Below, piece by piece: positions 31,940-43,675 of a stretch of 64,000 nt of DNA. The position numbers and the translations under genes were made by a program. The DNA comes from Phycomyces nitens (Eukaryota > Mucoromycota > Mucoromycetes > Mucorales > Phycomycetaceae), in contig JAHRBC010000003.1 of NCBI GenBank assembly GCA_022702545.1, positions 7,626,001-7,690,000 on the forward strand, written 5' to 3'. The notes under the pieces are model-generated. The model ran no database searches. It was not told the DNA's origin and worked only from the letters and a program-made list of their open reading frames with translations. Positions within the stretch are counted from its first letter, which is position 1. The number at the start of each line of letters is the position of its first letter.

Positions 31940-33572
31940 CACTACAAAAACTGGTCGATTTTACTAACCTGAAATGTGGGGTATATGTACATGAAATTTT
32001 ATATTCCATATACATTATGAGGAGATTTCATCTGAATCCATATTCCAATGCCCCATATGGCGTTGATTAACATCCTCTGATTATATGGGTTGACGGAATC
32101 CCAACATTAGACAATTGCTAGTCAGCAAGCTGTGTAGAAACTAAATATACATTATAGCTACGCCTGATTCTCAATGAATACTCATTTATGTATGGTCTGT
32201 TATAAGGTGCGCATACAAACCCAATTGCCATGTATTGTCCACTGAGATTGGTCCTTTTTGTTATATTTAATATGCTTTTATTGGCTTTGTTTCTCTTAAA
32301 AGTAAGGGAATGGACCTCTGGGGTTTTCAAAAGTGAGGGAATGGGTTATTCGACTGTATATAAAAGTGAGGGAATGGGTTGTTTTATAGTACAAAGTGAG
32401 GAAATGGGTTCTTCATAAACAAGCCTCTTTGGTTTGTTTATTTTTCCATAACAATGAATTGTATAATTTTCAATATTTTTATTTTATACGATTGATAGTT
32501 TTCTAAATACGCATTCTAATTTTATGGTATATTCTAGAATAATACAGCTATTGCATGCATGCTTCTCTCTGATCTCTACTATCCATGGGATGCTCTTCCT
32601 ATCAGCGGGTCAAAAACTTACTTGAAAGGGTACTTGACTATGCAAGAATAAAGAAAACAAAATTAGTAAATAATCTGAATAGAGAGAGAATATTTCAAAG
32701 TGAAGTACTTACAGGTGCGACTAGAAACAAAGGGACATGGCACAAGCAATTATTTTGAATTATGAAAGGAGCGACAGTCTGGTATTTGCATTATCTATAT
32801 GTGAATAAGGCTTGATTAGTTGGTGTATAAGTATTGGTAGAAACAAGATGAGATCTATTATAAACTCACCAATATAGAGATGTCTTTGCATGTTTTACAG
32901 ATTGTTTAACTGAATGGACTAACCGTACTTTATAGATTAACTAGTAAATATAAGTGATTAGAGATCAAAAGTAAAACTAGGATAAATAACCTTACCATTG
33001 TACTAGATCCGATGACTGTGAGGCAAAACAAAACCAAAAAAAGTTTTTCAATGACTAGATGAATATAAATATTAGTAAAGATGAGGTTATGCAAGAATAT
33101 ATTCATTTGTTAGTGAATGTGAGATTGAGCATGTCAAGTAAAAAGCAGGTGGCATTGATAGACTATAGGAAAATATATTAAGAGATGGTGAGTAAAAGTA
33201 AAGTATAGAGCAAAGTCACTTGGCTATTTGACGGCAGTAATTATTAAAGAGGTTTAAAAAATAAATAAATAAAAAGAAAAAAATACTTTGTGATAAAGTG
33301 CCTTGACCCTGAAAATAAAATAGGCGGCCGGTCAAAATGATTTTCTTGAAGATATCGTTGCTTTGTTTTATGTCTGTGAAACTATGTCTCACTGGGTTAA
33401 AAAAGATACTCCTTTGATTTATATAAAGTGCAAGATATTATGAAATATGATTAAATACTTTTACTCTATTGCTCTTTAGCCTCTTTTTAAAGTAAGTATA
33501 AACTGGCCAATATATGGTGCAATGTATATCAATATCTATAGACTCATTGATCCTTACATCTTTAATAGAACT
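31940..33572. repeat. Left arm of element X, no gene
   Basis: About 1.6 kb. It contains four tandem copies of an AAGTGAGGGAATGGGTT motif at 32298-32412 and, on the minus strand, several GTAAGT-like donor motifs (about 32617, 32708, 32997) with short exon-like segments between, as in the arms of elements Y and Z. Confidence 0.55.
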
Positions 33573-34844
33573 ATGAACACCCGCATTCCTCCCCCTCCCC
33601 GTCAGCGTAACCCCAGACTCAATGCTGTTGCCCGTAGTGCATTGGCAGGTGGTATGAATACCACTCTTATCACAGAGCCCGAGTCAACCGGAACCATGAT
33701 CTCTGGTAACCAAGACAACATGAACAAATTGGATTCTATCTATAAGCTGTTGTTGTCAACAAATGAAAAGGTCGATTCATTGACAGCTGAAATCGAGACC
33801 ATTTCGAAAAACATGGGTGTCATGGAGAATGGTATTTGTCTCTCAAACGAGACAAATGCCTATCTCAAAAATAAAGTTGATGAGATTGTGCTTGCACAGG
33901 CAGAGGTAAAAGGTGTCATGGAAAAGGAGAATTTCTCTGCAGGTGCAGGCCTGGGAATCGATTTGTCTTCCTTGACAGAAAAGGCTTTTGTCTTGGGTAA
34001 AAGACACCCAAAGATCTCAGTAAGTGTATCTTTAATTGTAGAGTTAATCATTGTCATACCTAATAAACGTTCAATAGAGTCTCATCAACGGGTATATTAA
34101 GAAGCCCAGGTTCACCAGCGTGGACCCTATCAAGATTGCAGAGAATTCTGCAAAGCCTGGGTGGTCATTGACCAGCAACTTCAATGACGGTTACAATCAT
34201 GCTTTGGCAATGACTCTCACATCCTACCTCAGAGATCAGAAGGATTCTAAAGCGGTTCCCACAAGCAACCTTGGTAGGATGGTGAAGAACCACTTTCGGA
34301 ACCAAGTGCGTGAATTCAGAGTCTCGCCCGACAAGGCAGCATCCCGCCAAAGATCAGCCCGAAGATGCAGCCGAAAGGCAACTGTAGGTTTAAATACCGA
34401 ACAAGTGTTGGTTTTTTATTTATTTATTTGATATTCTAATATACCATTGATACCTAGCTTCTCAAACGCCGAATCGTAACCTTCGGAAAGTATGGAGAAG
34501 AGATTACAAGGCTGATGAATGGGCGGGACTGTACAAAAGTCATCAGGGACATCACCATGTCTGACGATGAGACGGATACCGAGACTCAGGTCAAGGCATT
34601 CCGACCAAGCTGGAGGAGCAATGAGGTATTACTATATATAACATGGTTATTGTACTGAGGATGGTTTATTGATTGATTTTTATAAAAATAGCTCCAAAAA
34701 TTCCTTGACCTTGTTGACACGTTTGCAGCAAAGAACCTTCAAAAAAAGTCAAATAGCTTGCTCAAACGTGTCAGAACAGTGAAGACAGTGTGTGCCCCAG
34801 CTGCGCAACCAGTCCCTTTGCCCGAATGGGCTATTAAAAATTAA
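33573..34844 (+). CDS. Conserved CACTA accessory protein (TnpA-like position), 357 aa
   Basis: Four exons, 33573-34019, 34078-34383, 34458-34625 and 34692-34844, all phase 0, open throughout. The N-terminal third is basic and Arg/Pro-rich (PPPPRQRNPRLNAVARS), followed by a long coiled coil (residues about 50-110). Exon 2 has DPIKIAENSAKPGW and a conserved NLGRMVKNHFRN block. Exon 3 has TMSDDETDTET and FRPSWRSNE. The end is LPEWAIKN. The same blocks occur in the partner genes of elements Y and Z, and exon 2 is exactly 306 nt in all three. Beside a Tnp2 transposase, a role in binding element ends is likely by analogy with plant TnpA, but I see no known domain. Confidence 0.8.
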
Positions 34845-35193
34845 TAAAACAAATTTACCCTAAAAGTTTTATATATGTTAAGCTATATGAATACATGCTT
34901 TATAATGAAATGAAATGTAAAAGAATGCAATTATAATTTACGGCATCTTTATATAAAAATCAATACAAATCGTATACATATACCATTTGAACATAATAAA
35001 GAAATGTTTGGATTTTATATTATGGATTTTGGACATTACATCATGTGAATTTGTATATGTTTATTCTAAAAACTTTTTAAAATACAAGTCACCACGGATA
35101 ATTATCCAATCTTTTTTTAATGCGCCATGTTTACAAATATATGCATATTAAAGTTTTATAATATAAATATACAAAATCAAAGAAGCAAATATT
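34845..35193. other. AT-rich spacer between convergent genes
   Basis: 3' flank of the accessory gene up to the LINE insertion. Several AATAAA-like sites could serve for polyadenylation. No coding frame. Confidence 0.4.
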
Positions 35194-35206
35194 GATATTT
35201 TAATTT

Positions 35207-36019
35207 TTTTTTTGTAGGGAGCCTTAGGCTCATAGTTTATTAGTGAGCCTCTACGCTTCAGGGCTATAGAGGGTCTCACGACTTGTTTTTGGGTTTTATG
35301 ATTTTAAATTGTTTTCTAGTGTTATATGTTTTATAGGTTAGGTCAAAGGAGAAGGTTATATGTCAAGGTCGAGGTCAAGCTCGTTGGTAAGGCGATCAAG
35401 GAGTGAGGTGGTAGAGGAGAGGACAGTTGAGGTGACAAAGGGGACTTGGTCGAAAACAAACAGCCAGTGGTGATGCCAGATGGCTAGAAGAGTGCAGGCA
35501 AAGATAGAGGTGGGAGGGAGGATAGAGTTGATGGTGTTAGGAAGAGAGACAGAGAGAAGGCAAGACAACAAAGAGTCAGGGGTGAGGGGTTGCGCGAAAT
35601 ATCTAGTCCAGACCGAAGACCACACAGAGAACTTGGAGGGGCAGGCAAAGAGAAAGTGCTGTTGGGTGTTTTGAGGTGCAGAGCAAATGGGGCAAGTAGG
35701 ATCCGGGAAGGCCAAGGGAATTCGGGAACGGAGGCGAGAGCAGCAAGGGAGTTTGTGGTGGAGGGCACGGAACCAAACGTTGCGCGCACTGTGAGGGAGC
35801 GGCGAGGACCAAAAAGATCGCAGTTGGCGAGGGAGAGGGAGATTGTGACGAGGCTGTGTGGGATGGGGGTGAAACCCACAGAGGGAACGGAATTGAAGGG
35901 TAGACAAGCGTTCCCAAGGCAGGCCAGGAGCAAGGGCTACCAAGAAGGGTGTTACATCGACAGTGGAACCAGTGCGTTGGGGGAGTGAAGGAAAGCGAAT
36001 GGCCAGAACATCAACAGGA
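35207..36019 (-). mobile_element. 5'-truncated LINE insertion
   Basis: 813 bp, GC-richer than its surroundings, ending in a poly-A (poly-T on the plus strand, about 35204-35213). The 13-bp target duplication GATATTTTAATTT is at 35194-35206 and 36020-36032. It carries only the C-terminus of the LINE ORF2, as expected for a 5'-truncated target-primed insertion. Confidence 0.85.
35356..35943 (-). pseudogene. C-terminal fragment of a LINE ORF2 protein
   Basis: Minus-strand frame of about 195 codons, ending at the element's 3' untranslated region. It has NVWFRALHHKLPCCSRLRSR followed by CPICSAPQNTQQHFLFACP. This is the CCHC zinc-finger end (C-x2-C-x8-H-x4-C) found after the reverse transcriptase in many LINEs. 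The reverse transcriptase itself is missing, so the fragment is a dead 3' end. The frame opens at the truncated edge. Confidence 0.75.
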
Positions 36020-36141
36020 GATATTTTAATTTAAACATGGGTGTGTAATACACAAGATTATTTTATCCCAAGCAAACAAATATAAGGGCAATAGACAATA
36101 TTTTAGTAGGGTATTTATTAATTTTATTTTATTTTTGTATT

Positions 36142-39100
36142 TTAAATATAAATTTTTCGTAACAAGGGAACAACACACATCATCACTCGACCTCTATCAT
36201 TCGTGTGTTCACCTACAGCAACAGACAACAGAATTCTATGTACAGGGAGAATATCATGAAGACTGCTCGGCTCAAACTCCAACTCATTCACTTCTACACC
36301 TTCATCACTCCTGGGCTGCGAACTGGCCTCTCTATACCAACGTACATATGCAAACACATGCTGACTCGATTGACCAGCAAACGAGTTTGTGGCAGTATTC
36401 ACAAAGAGGTACTGAATCTGGCCGGTGTATGCATTGGTATATTGATCATCACTTGTCTTGAACAATGCCTGGATGAATGACCCACGTCGTATAGTCCCAT
36501 CACTGCCTTTGTACACCTGGCCAAGAAGATCGATGGAAGGGATTTTCTGGATACGATTATTGACTATGGTTTGGGAGGGACCGGCCTGGCGGTAATGAGC
36601 AAGTTGCTCATTGTTGTACACCTCACGATAGTACTCCAAGAGGCACTGGTACTCGCTCTCCTTCATGGTGACCTCTTCCTTCAGAGCCAAAGGAAGTGCA
36701 GATGGCGGCAATGGCTCGTTGCCCTTCACAATGTCAAAGTCTGTCTCGGCAGCAGCAAGAAATGCATTCAGATCAAATGACAAGGTGGAAACGGTGGCGG
36801 CAGTGGCGGCAGTGACAGCGGTGGTGGCAGTGAGCTCAGCAAGGATATCAGCCCGAGATTGCACAAGAACTGGTGCAAGCATACGCAGGAGGTCTCCTTT
36901 GTATGCGTCTTCGTGGTACCTCTTCATATAGGTTGCCTCGAAGCCATCTCTTTGGTTCGTTGAGAAATTCTTGAGAACGCCATTGAATCTCTCAAAACTG
37001 AACAACCAATATCCATACACCGGGCCAAAGTTGAAGGTGGTCTCACGAAGATGCAGATGGAGATGCATATTCGGCGAGAGTAGGTCCGCACCATACAACA
37101 CTTGGCATTGTCTGCAGAATGCCTCTAGGGAACTGTGTGCTTCTTCCAGCTCGACCATAGAAATGCTAGGCTTGACGAGGTACTGACAAGCATTAACAAA
37201 CGATATCCAATTGCCAAGGTGGACATCGGGCAAATGGCCGCGCAGGAGAACAGGAGAATACACCAGACACCAGGACTTCCATTCATCTGCCTTCATGAAT
37301 GGAAAGTCCTTACCAATCTTCTTTCTCAATGGCGTATAATCGGGAGGGAGGACCATCTTCTCGGAGTCTTGCTGCATGGCGGCCAGGTCTCTGTTTGTGA
37401 GCAGACCAGCCGATCTCCACTTCTCCATCATCCTTTTGGCGGTTCCCAGAAAGAGGTTATGCATTGGATCTATTATGGTGCATTCCACTGCATTAAAGTA
37501 CTCAAGATTGTGGAGTTCCGACCAGCGGACTCCATTCTCCTTTTCCATCCTCTTTCTTTCTACCTCACTGGACGCGTTCTTCCTGGCCACAGCATCACGG
37601 CGATTCTCTTGATCAGTGCGAGCCACCCACTCGGAGAAGACAAACCCAGAATAGTCAACACCACCATTGCCTGGGAGGCGAGAGAACTGGCGGTTGCACT
37701 TGTGACATGTATTAGTACTTGCATGGGACGTGAATCCACATGTTTTCCTGGCGGCAGGGATGTCACAGGCGACAAGAAGAAGGGCGGCACGAACCAAGGC
37801 ACCAGAAGGACACTGCGCCGTTGGCATCACCACACCCACATACAAGGATTTGAGCTCGGCAACAAGGGGACGGAGGTAGTGGTTGATCTCGCTTGTCTTG
37901 GCTTCCTTTGGTCCAGGCATTAGACCGACAAGGAGAACATTCTCCTTCTTGTAACGTTCGGCCCTCGGCAAATTATTAACAGAGAGATAGATGGCTCCGC
38001 AAGAGTATGTAACCCCATCGAAAGGCTGGAACCAATCGATGTTCATGGTGAGCATGAGAGATCGCTCATGATCCACGAATTGCCTATCATTGCCATCTTT
38101 CAACTCACTCCACTTGGCACCATTGTAGATGTCAAACATCATGCCAGGGACTTGCTGTCTTGCTCTCCAATGGTTGATGGATTCCTCGAATCCAGGGCGG
38201 CGAAACAGGACTGACAATGCACTGATGACTGGGCTGTACATATACACCTTGTTGGGCAAAGACGTGTTTCTTGGAGGAGCCTGGAAGAGCTGGCTTCCAC
38301 AAGTATTTCCAGAGAGCCTCTCGAAATCGCAGCATCGGGGAACACCTTCAGATTCCAAGTACGTCTTGTGACAATTGCCGCATGCCACAAAACGCTGGAT
38401 ACTCTTGGATAAAGCTGTCATGCCAGTCATTGAGTTGAGGCCACTCAAGCTGGATGGAAGACTGAAGGATTGGCCAAAGTGAGACAGGACCTCGTTCAGA
38501 AACTTTATCAAGATCGAACCACCCAAATTGACGACATATTTCGAGATGAAGAAAGCAGCAAAGGCGGCAACAAAGGCATGAAGAGGGTCCGTGGGCATAG
38601 ACGCTTCAAATTGCTCTATTTGGTTTTCGTATTAATATATGATATATGCTTATTTATTTTGTACTAACCTTCAAGTTCTTCAACTTCATCTTCAGAATCA
38701 ACCGAAGCATTCAACTCATTGTCAACGGCATCTTCACTTTCAACTAAAAATAATAATATAGCAAGAGCAAAAGGTAAGTTTTCATATTTTGTTACATAAA
38801 GAATATCATTGCAAGTGATCACAATTTATTATATTGTATATAAATAAAGTCATATACTTACATTCAACATTCTCTTCGGCATCATTGATCTCGGCATCAA
38901 TCTCCATTGCATCGGCATTCTGCAAATGAGTTGTGCCAGTTGGCAATACTATTTTTTTTAAAAAAAAAGAAATTAATTATATGAATACATGAATAATAAA
39001 TGCCATATACTTACAATTGTCTCTCATGAAACGTCTTACAATATTATCAGAAGCATGTCTTTTAAATGTCTGAGCAGACACAAGGGCAAAACCTCTACCA

Positions 39101-39156
39101 TTGGGAGAGCAGACAGAGCACTTGCATTCGAGTTGGTTGTTGGAGTATGTAGACAT
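36142..39156 (-). CDS. Tnp2-type CACTA transposase (element X), 925 aa, intact
   Basis: Four exons on the minus strand: 39156-39015, 38948-38862, 38743-38669 and 38615-36142. All junctions keep the frame (each splits after the first codon base) and give 925 residues. Exon 1 has a CxC..C...H cluster (CKCSVC then TFKRH), probably zinc-binding. Exons 2-3 are acidic. Exon 4 has a hydrophobic start, a second Cys cluster (CGNCHKTY...CCDF), then the core: MLTMNIDWFQPFDGVTYSCG, ACDIPAARKTCGFTSH with CHKC, TIIDPMHNLFLGTAKR and LHLHLRETTFNFGPVYGYW. The C-terminal block ends near DILPVHRILLSVAV. Family call (Tnp2/EnSpm) rests on the ACDIPAARK and DPMHNLFLGTAK motifs. It would cut and paste elements X, Y and Z and their deletion derivatives. 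No disabling change is seen. Confidence 0.88.
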
Positions 39157-40291
39157 GTTTGTTTGTTTTTGTAATTGGTTTTAATTGTCAAGAAAGGAAA
39201 ATGATTCAGGAACATAGTTTATTTCATATCTTTTATAGTTATTTTACTGACAAACTATCATAATTGACATTGATAATAAAATCGGCAATTTACTATAAGC
39301 AGTAATTATTGAGTCGTAGTAGTTTAAAGCGTTATAAATCTACTGATTGGTTTACGGATGTCTTGAACAATATCGTATTACTGGACATCTATTTGAAACA
39401 AATTTCAAGATGTAATATGTTCTTCCTTGAATCTGCGGCAATTTGAAACATGTTTCAAATTACTCTTTTATCTCATATTTGTCAACCACCTTTTTCAAAA
39501 TTGTTTTTATTTGAAGCCCATTGTTCATATTGATTCTGCGACTCTCAATTAGCAAAAAATATATGTCTCAAATCAATTCTCCTCAAGAAAAAAAAACAAT
39601 AGCTTTATTACCCAATCATATAACACATTATTATCATCTCCACTATAAATCAAAAACCCATTTTAACATCAATTTGGGTCTACTGATGATCAAATATTGG
39701 ATCTCTAAAGGTTGATGGGGTTTTAAAGGTCAGATTTAAACTCCGCGTTTTTTGATTTTGATTATAGACATTACAAAAGTTAAAAAGTATAAAAAAAATA
39801 GTTCCGCTCATATAAATTTGGCTGTGACAGCTTAATTTTTAGTCAACTTATAATAGTTTTAAAATTTTAAAAAAATATATTAAATATATAAATATCTTTT
39901 GCAATATTTGGCTTAGAGTAATGTATATATAGTCAAAAGACTCGTCATAAAATAGGCGTCACAATGAAATACTTCAAAATGTTTTTATATATAGTAGATA
40001 GCTTATGAATTATATCAATGTGATATTTATAAAAATATATATAAATATAATTATATTAAAATAAGTCATAATATATTAATTAATATAAATGAGTTATAAT
40101 ATAGCAACTGGTATAAATGAGTCATAAAACAGCGGCCAATATAAATGAGTCATAAAACAGTGACTGGTATAGAGGAGTCACAAAAATTTAATTTTTTATA
40201 TAACTGGTTTTTTAGATAAATTAATAAATAGAGATCTAATTTTTACTATTCTTCTTTACTTTTCTTTCTACAAGTTCATCTTTTTATAATT
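39157..40291. other. No gene; short tandem repeat before the Merlin gene
   Basis: AT-rich flank of element X and of the Merlin gene. From 40084 to 40190 about four copies of a 28-bp unit around TATAAATGAGTCATAAAACAG occur. TIRs for the Merlin element were looked for here and downstream but not found. Confidence 0.4.
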
Positions 40292-41479
40292 ATGTCAATC
40301 ACTACTCAAGACCTTTCTTTCCCTTCACTGCCAACTACAAGATGGATCACAATGACTACAATTGATATTGAATCTACTAAGCAGTAAGTATAATTATATA
40401 TTAAATATATTTTATTAATTTAAAAAATTAATAGATATTTAATTGCTATGGGGGTGTATTATCCAAGAAATCACCCAATTTTTACTTGTTCTGGTGGAAG
40501 CCCCATGGGATATATCTTTGAAAGAGATAGAGGATTCAGCTACAGATGCAGTGGTACAAACATCCAAGGACAACAGTGCTGCAGAAGAGAGAGAAAAACA
40601 GAAAGAATGGATTCTTTCTTTGCCAAGAGACATCTTCCTGTAAATCTGGTCCTGGAAGGCATGTTCTACTGGTTAAACAAGATCCCAAGAATGACAATCA
40701 GTAGCATGCTTGGGTGTTCTCCAGAAAGTACCAGAAATCTGATTTCTGGAATCCATCAGCTGATTCAAATGGATCTAATGAATGAAGACATTCAAATTGG
40801 TAAGTAATATAATTATTTATTTATATATGATCTATATACTAATATAAAAAATAGGTGGATTAGACAGCAATGGTAATCCTATCATTGTTGAAATTGATGA
40901 AAGCAAGTTTGGCAAGAGAAAATATCACATAGGCCACCGTGTTGAAGGTGTTTGGGTTCTTGGGGGGATTGAGAGAACAGCAGACAGAAAGACATTTTTG
41001 GTGACAGTCCCCCAGAGAGATGCTGAAACTCTCCTTCAAATCATAAAGAAGTATGTCAGACCAGAAAGTATTATTTATACTGATTGCTGGGCTGCATATG
41101 GAGGACTGGAATCAGTGATTAACAGTAATTATACTCATAAAACTGTTAATCACAGTGTTGAGTATGTGACAAGTGATGGTGTTCATACCAATACAATTGA
41201 AGGTAAACTATTAAGATATAATAATGATATATATTTAATAATTATTTTATAGGTCTCTGGAATGGGATCAAGATGAATTGTTCTCCCAGATTGAGAACAA
41301 AGAAGATGATGCCTTGGTTACTCATGGAATTCATTTGGAGAAGAAAATATGAGGGCAAACTTTGGGAAGGTTTGCTTAAAACCTTAAAAGAAGTTTCTTT
41401 TGGAAATATAGAGTCTACTGCTATATTTACAGACTTTGAATTCATATATGATAATAATGAAGAATCTTCTGAAGATTAA
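40292..41479 (+). CDS. Merlin/ISXO2-type DDE transposase, 343 aa, intact
   Basis: Four exons, 40292-40383, 40435-40799, 40855-41202 and 41253-41479. Introns are 50-55 bp with GTAAGT or GTAAAC donors and TAG acceptors, and the joined frame is open for 343 residues. The N-terminal part has spaced Cys (FTCSGG, YRCSGT, QQCCRRER), a zinc-ribbon-like DNA-binding region. The catalytic domain has VEIDESKFGKRKY (first Asp), IIYTDCWAAYGG (second Asp), VNHSVEYV and HTNTIEGLWNGIK (Glu), the order and spacing of ISXO2-like/Merlin transposases. It is related to bacterial IS1016/IS1595 transposases. Element ends were not found. The intact frame suggests recent activity or recent arrival. Confidence 0.88.
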
Positions 41480-41566
41480 AACAATTTTTTTTAAAAATAT
41501 AAAAAATTATACTTTGTTCAACCTAAATTAAAAATAAATTATTAAAAAAGACTTTACCATGAATTG

Positions 41567-41893
41567 TGTCGTTTTGGATCTGGGTTGTTCTTCCAATGCT
41601 ATAACACAGCCAATATTGGTCAAACCCACTGGGAATCGTAAACGAGGATAAAAGAGTAAAAAGAGGATAGAAGATAGATACTTTTTATTCAATGAAATAT
41701 TGTCCTCTTTTATATCTTTTCTAAACCCACTCAGCCATCATAAATGTCTGTTTCGGTTTCTAATCTACTTTTGTTATAACTAATGTCTTCTAGGTCTTCA
41801 GAGAGCAAAAGGGAATCAATTCGGTCGTCGTTCTCAAAAGAGAACTTTGTGTAATTGTCATCCTGATTGGCTGACATTAATTCAGGCACGACA
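41567..41893 (-). mobile_element. Solo LTR, TGTCGT...ACGACA family
   Basis: 327 bp with 6-bp perfectly inverted ends TGTCGT and ACGACA, flanked by ATTG (41563-41566, 41894-41897). A TTTTTATTCAATGAAAT block near its left end resembles the reversed polyadenylation region of the other LTRs, suggesting reverse orientation. No internal copy of this family is in the window. Confidence 0.7.
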
Positions 41894-41899
41894 ATTGAA

Positions 41900-43675
41900 C
41901 ATGGGCCATTTGTTTGATAAGTAAAAAAATTACAACTGGACTATAGTTATAATTTAGTAATTTTTAATTTTTTATATATATAAGCAGCACAAAATACGGT
42001 TTGTTAATTTAACTTTTTATTATAGTCTATTGATAGTTTTTCTGACAAAATATTATATGCTTGTTATATATTGATATTGATCACAAAAAAATTTCAGAAC
42101 AAATGATATAACTTTTATTAAAATAGGAGTAATATTCATAGAGAAAATACCAAAATAAAAATAAATTATATTATTGGATAGAAAATTAAAAACTAGTCAC
42201 ATTTGCATTAAAAATGTTATCTTGAATTTGAATATTCATTGATATAACTAACAAATCGGTACTTAAATCTGGGTCCGAAAACCCCGGCAACCTTCATTCA
42301 ACTGAAAAATATACGCAAATCATGGAAATAACAGGTGTTGGTTATTGGGATATTATGTAACATAATAATGCTTGACAGCATAATATTATAGAATACCTAG
42401 CTGACATAATATTGGATTTTTGCCCAAATGGTATTGATTACTTTGTCATTATGAAAGGGAGCTTAGGTACATTATCTGTGTGCGAACCTTAATTGAAAGC
42501 CAAGTATCTGTAAAATTACAAATATAGATTACTAAAAAACCCCATTTATAAACCACCTGGATTTGAGAGAGCTGTTATTTTTTCAATACTAGGTGGTTTC
42601 GGCTGCCTATTGATTCATTCTATTGGATCAATTGCTTCAACAACACCTGGTATTGATCGGATTTTTAAAAAAACACATTTGATATTGATTTTGTTTTGGT
42701 AGGATATAATAATTTTGTATATTTTATTATAATATTTTTATTTGTAAAAGCACTTGCAGTAATATAATCTCTTGATCTGGACTACATGGTCTTATTCTAA
42801 TAATACGTCTAATGGTTCTTGCAGACCATATTTTATTTCCTACCTGAAGAACATGGATTCCAATTATATTTACCTGACCAAGTTTTATAGTCTAGTAATT
42901 GAGTAAAAGAGCACATTTTAGATTTTTTGTTATAGCATTTTATAGAGTTGAAAGGCAAGGTACTTACTTGGCAACCGGGTATTTCATTAAATGAAAGAAA
43001 CAAGAGTATACTGATATAAACAAGCCAGTATATATTCATATGCTCGTAATAATGGATACATTTGGGCATGGATATACTATAATTGATATTAGAAAAATAT
43101 TTTTAACAAGAGAAATAGTTGAAAATACATACCTTTGGCAGTTGAATAAATGGATATTTGGTTTACTAAGAGTATACAATGTAAACTGCAATCATGTTAG
43201 AGCAATGTCTTTTTTATAAATGAGAAAGTAAAGAAAGGAAGAAATACATACATGGGTGCAATAATAACTTTTTTGATAAACATGGATTATAAAATGATAT
43301 CATGGCAAGTCGCAGCTATTTGAAAATATTATGGTAAGAGACATGACCAACGTGTAAAGAATGTGATTGATAGTAATTACCTTTTGTATAAAAGAAATCT
43401 GATGTTTGGCACCCTATGTGTATATAATGTAAGGTGCGAGAATTTTAGGTGATATACTTACATAGTGTTAAAGAGCAGAAAAAGGGTAAAAGAATAAAAA
43501 ATAAAAATTACAATTAAAATATCTATGCCCCCTGAAATACGCATGATCATTCTCTCTTGCTTTGAAATCGGAGAGTCATGTTAGTTATACATTGAAAGTG
43601 CCCAAGAAAAAGGTTTTGGTCTATATATTAATAAGAATTTGACTCCGTCTTGGTTTATAGACAAAGTATAATAGA
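41900..43675. mobile_element. Probable left arm of CACTA element Z, no gene
   Basis: Element Y inserted at 43676 and Z's accessory gene resumes right after Y (59286). The DNA left of Y should therefore be Z's left arm. In support, 42840-43460 has minus-strand donor-like GTAAGTA or GTATGT sites at about 42965, 43135, 43255, 43380 and 43460, with short exon-like pieces between, as in the left arm of X. Z's actual terminus was not identified. Confidence 0.5.

Larger units (their letters stand above)
31940..39400. mobile_element. CACTA element X (right end not located)
   Basis: Left end CACTACAAAAACTGGTCG at 31940, very like the left end of element Y (CACTGCAAAAATTGGTCAG, 43676). It contains two intact-looking convergent genes: the accessory gene (33573-34844, plus) and the Tnp2-type transposase (39156-36142, minus). 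By comparison with Y, the right end should lie a few hundred bases beyond 39156, but I find no matching TAGTG/CAGTG terminus. The end given is therefore an estimate and the element may be truncated. Confidence 0.7.

Noticed and set aside
35480..35988. Plus-strand frames opposite the LINE fragment
   Set aside because: Antisense shadows; the minus strand has the CCHC finger and the poly-A end.
39157..43675. Right terminus of CACTA element X or left terminus of Z
   Set aside because: No TAGTG/CAGTG or CACTR end with the family's CAAAAA context could be found, so no boundary is claimed.
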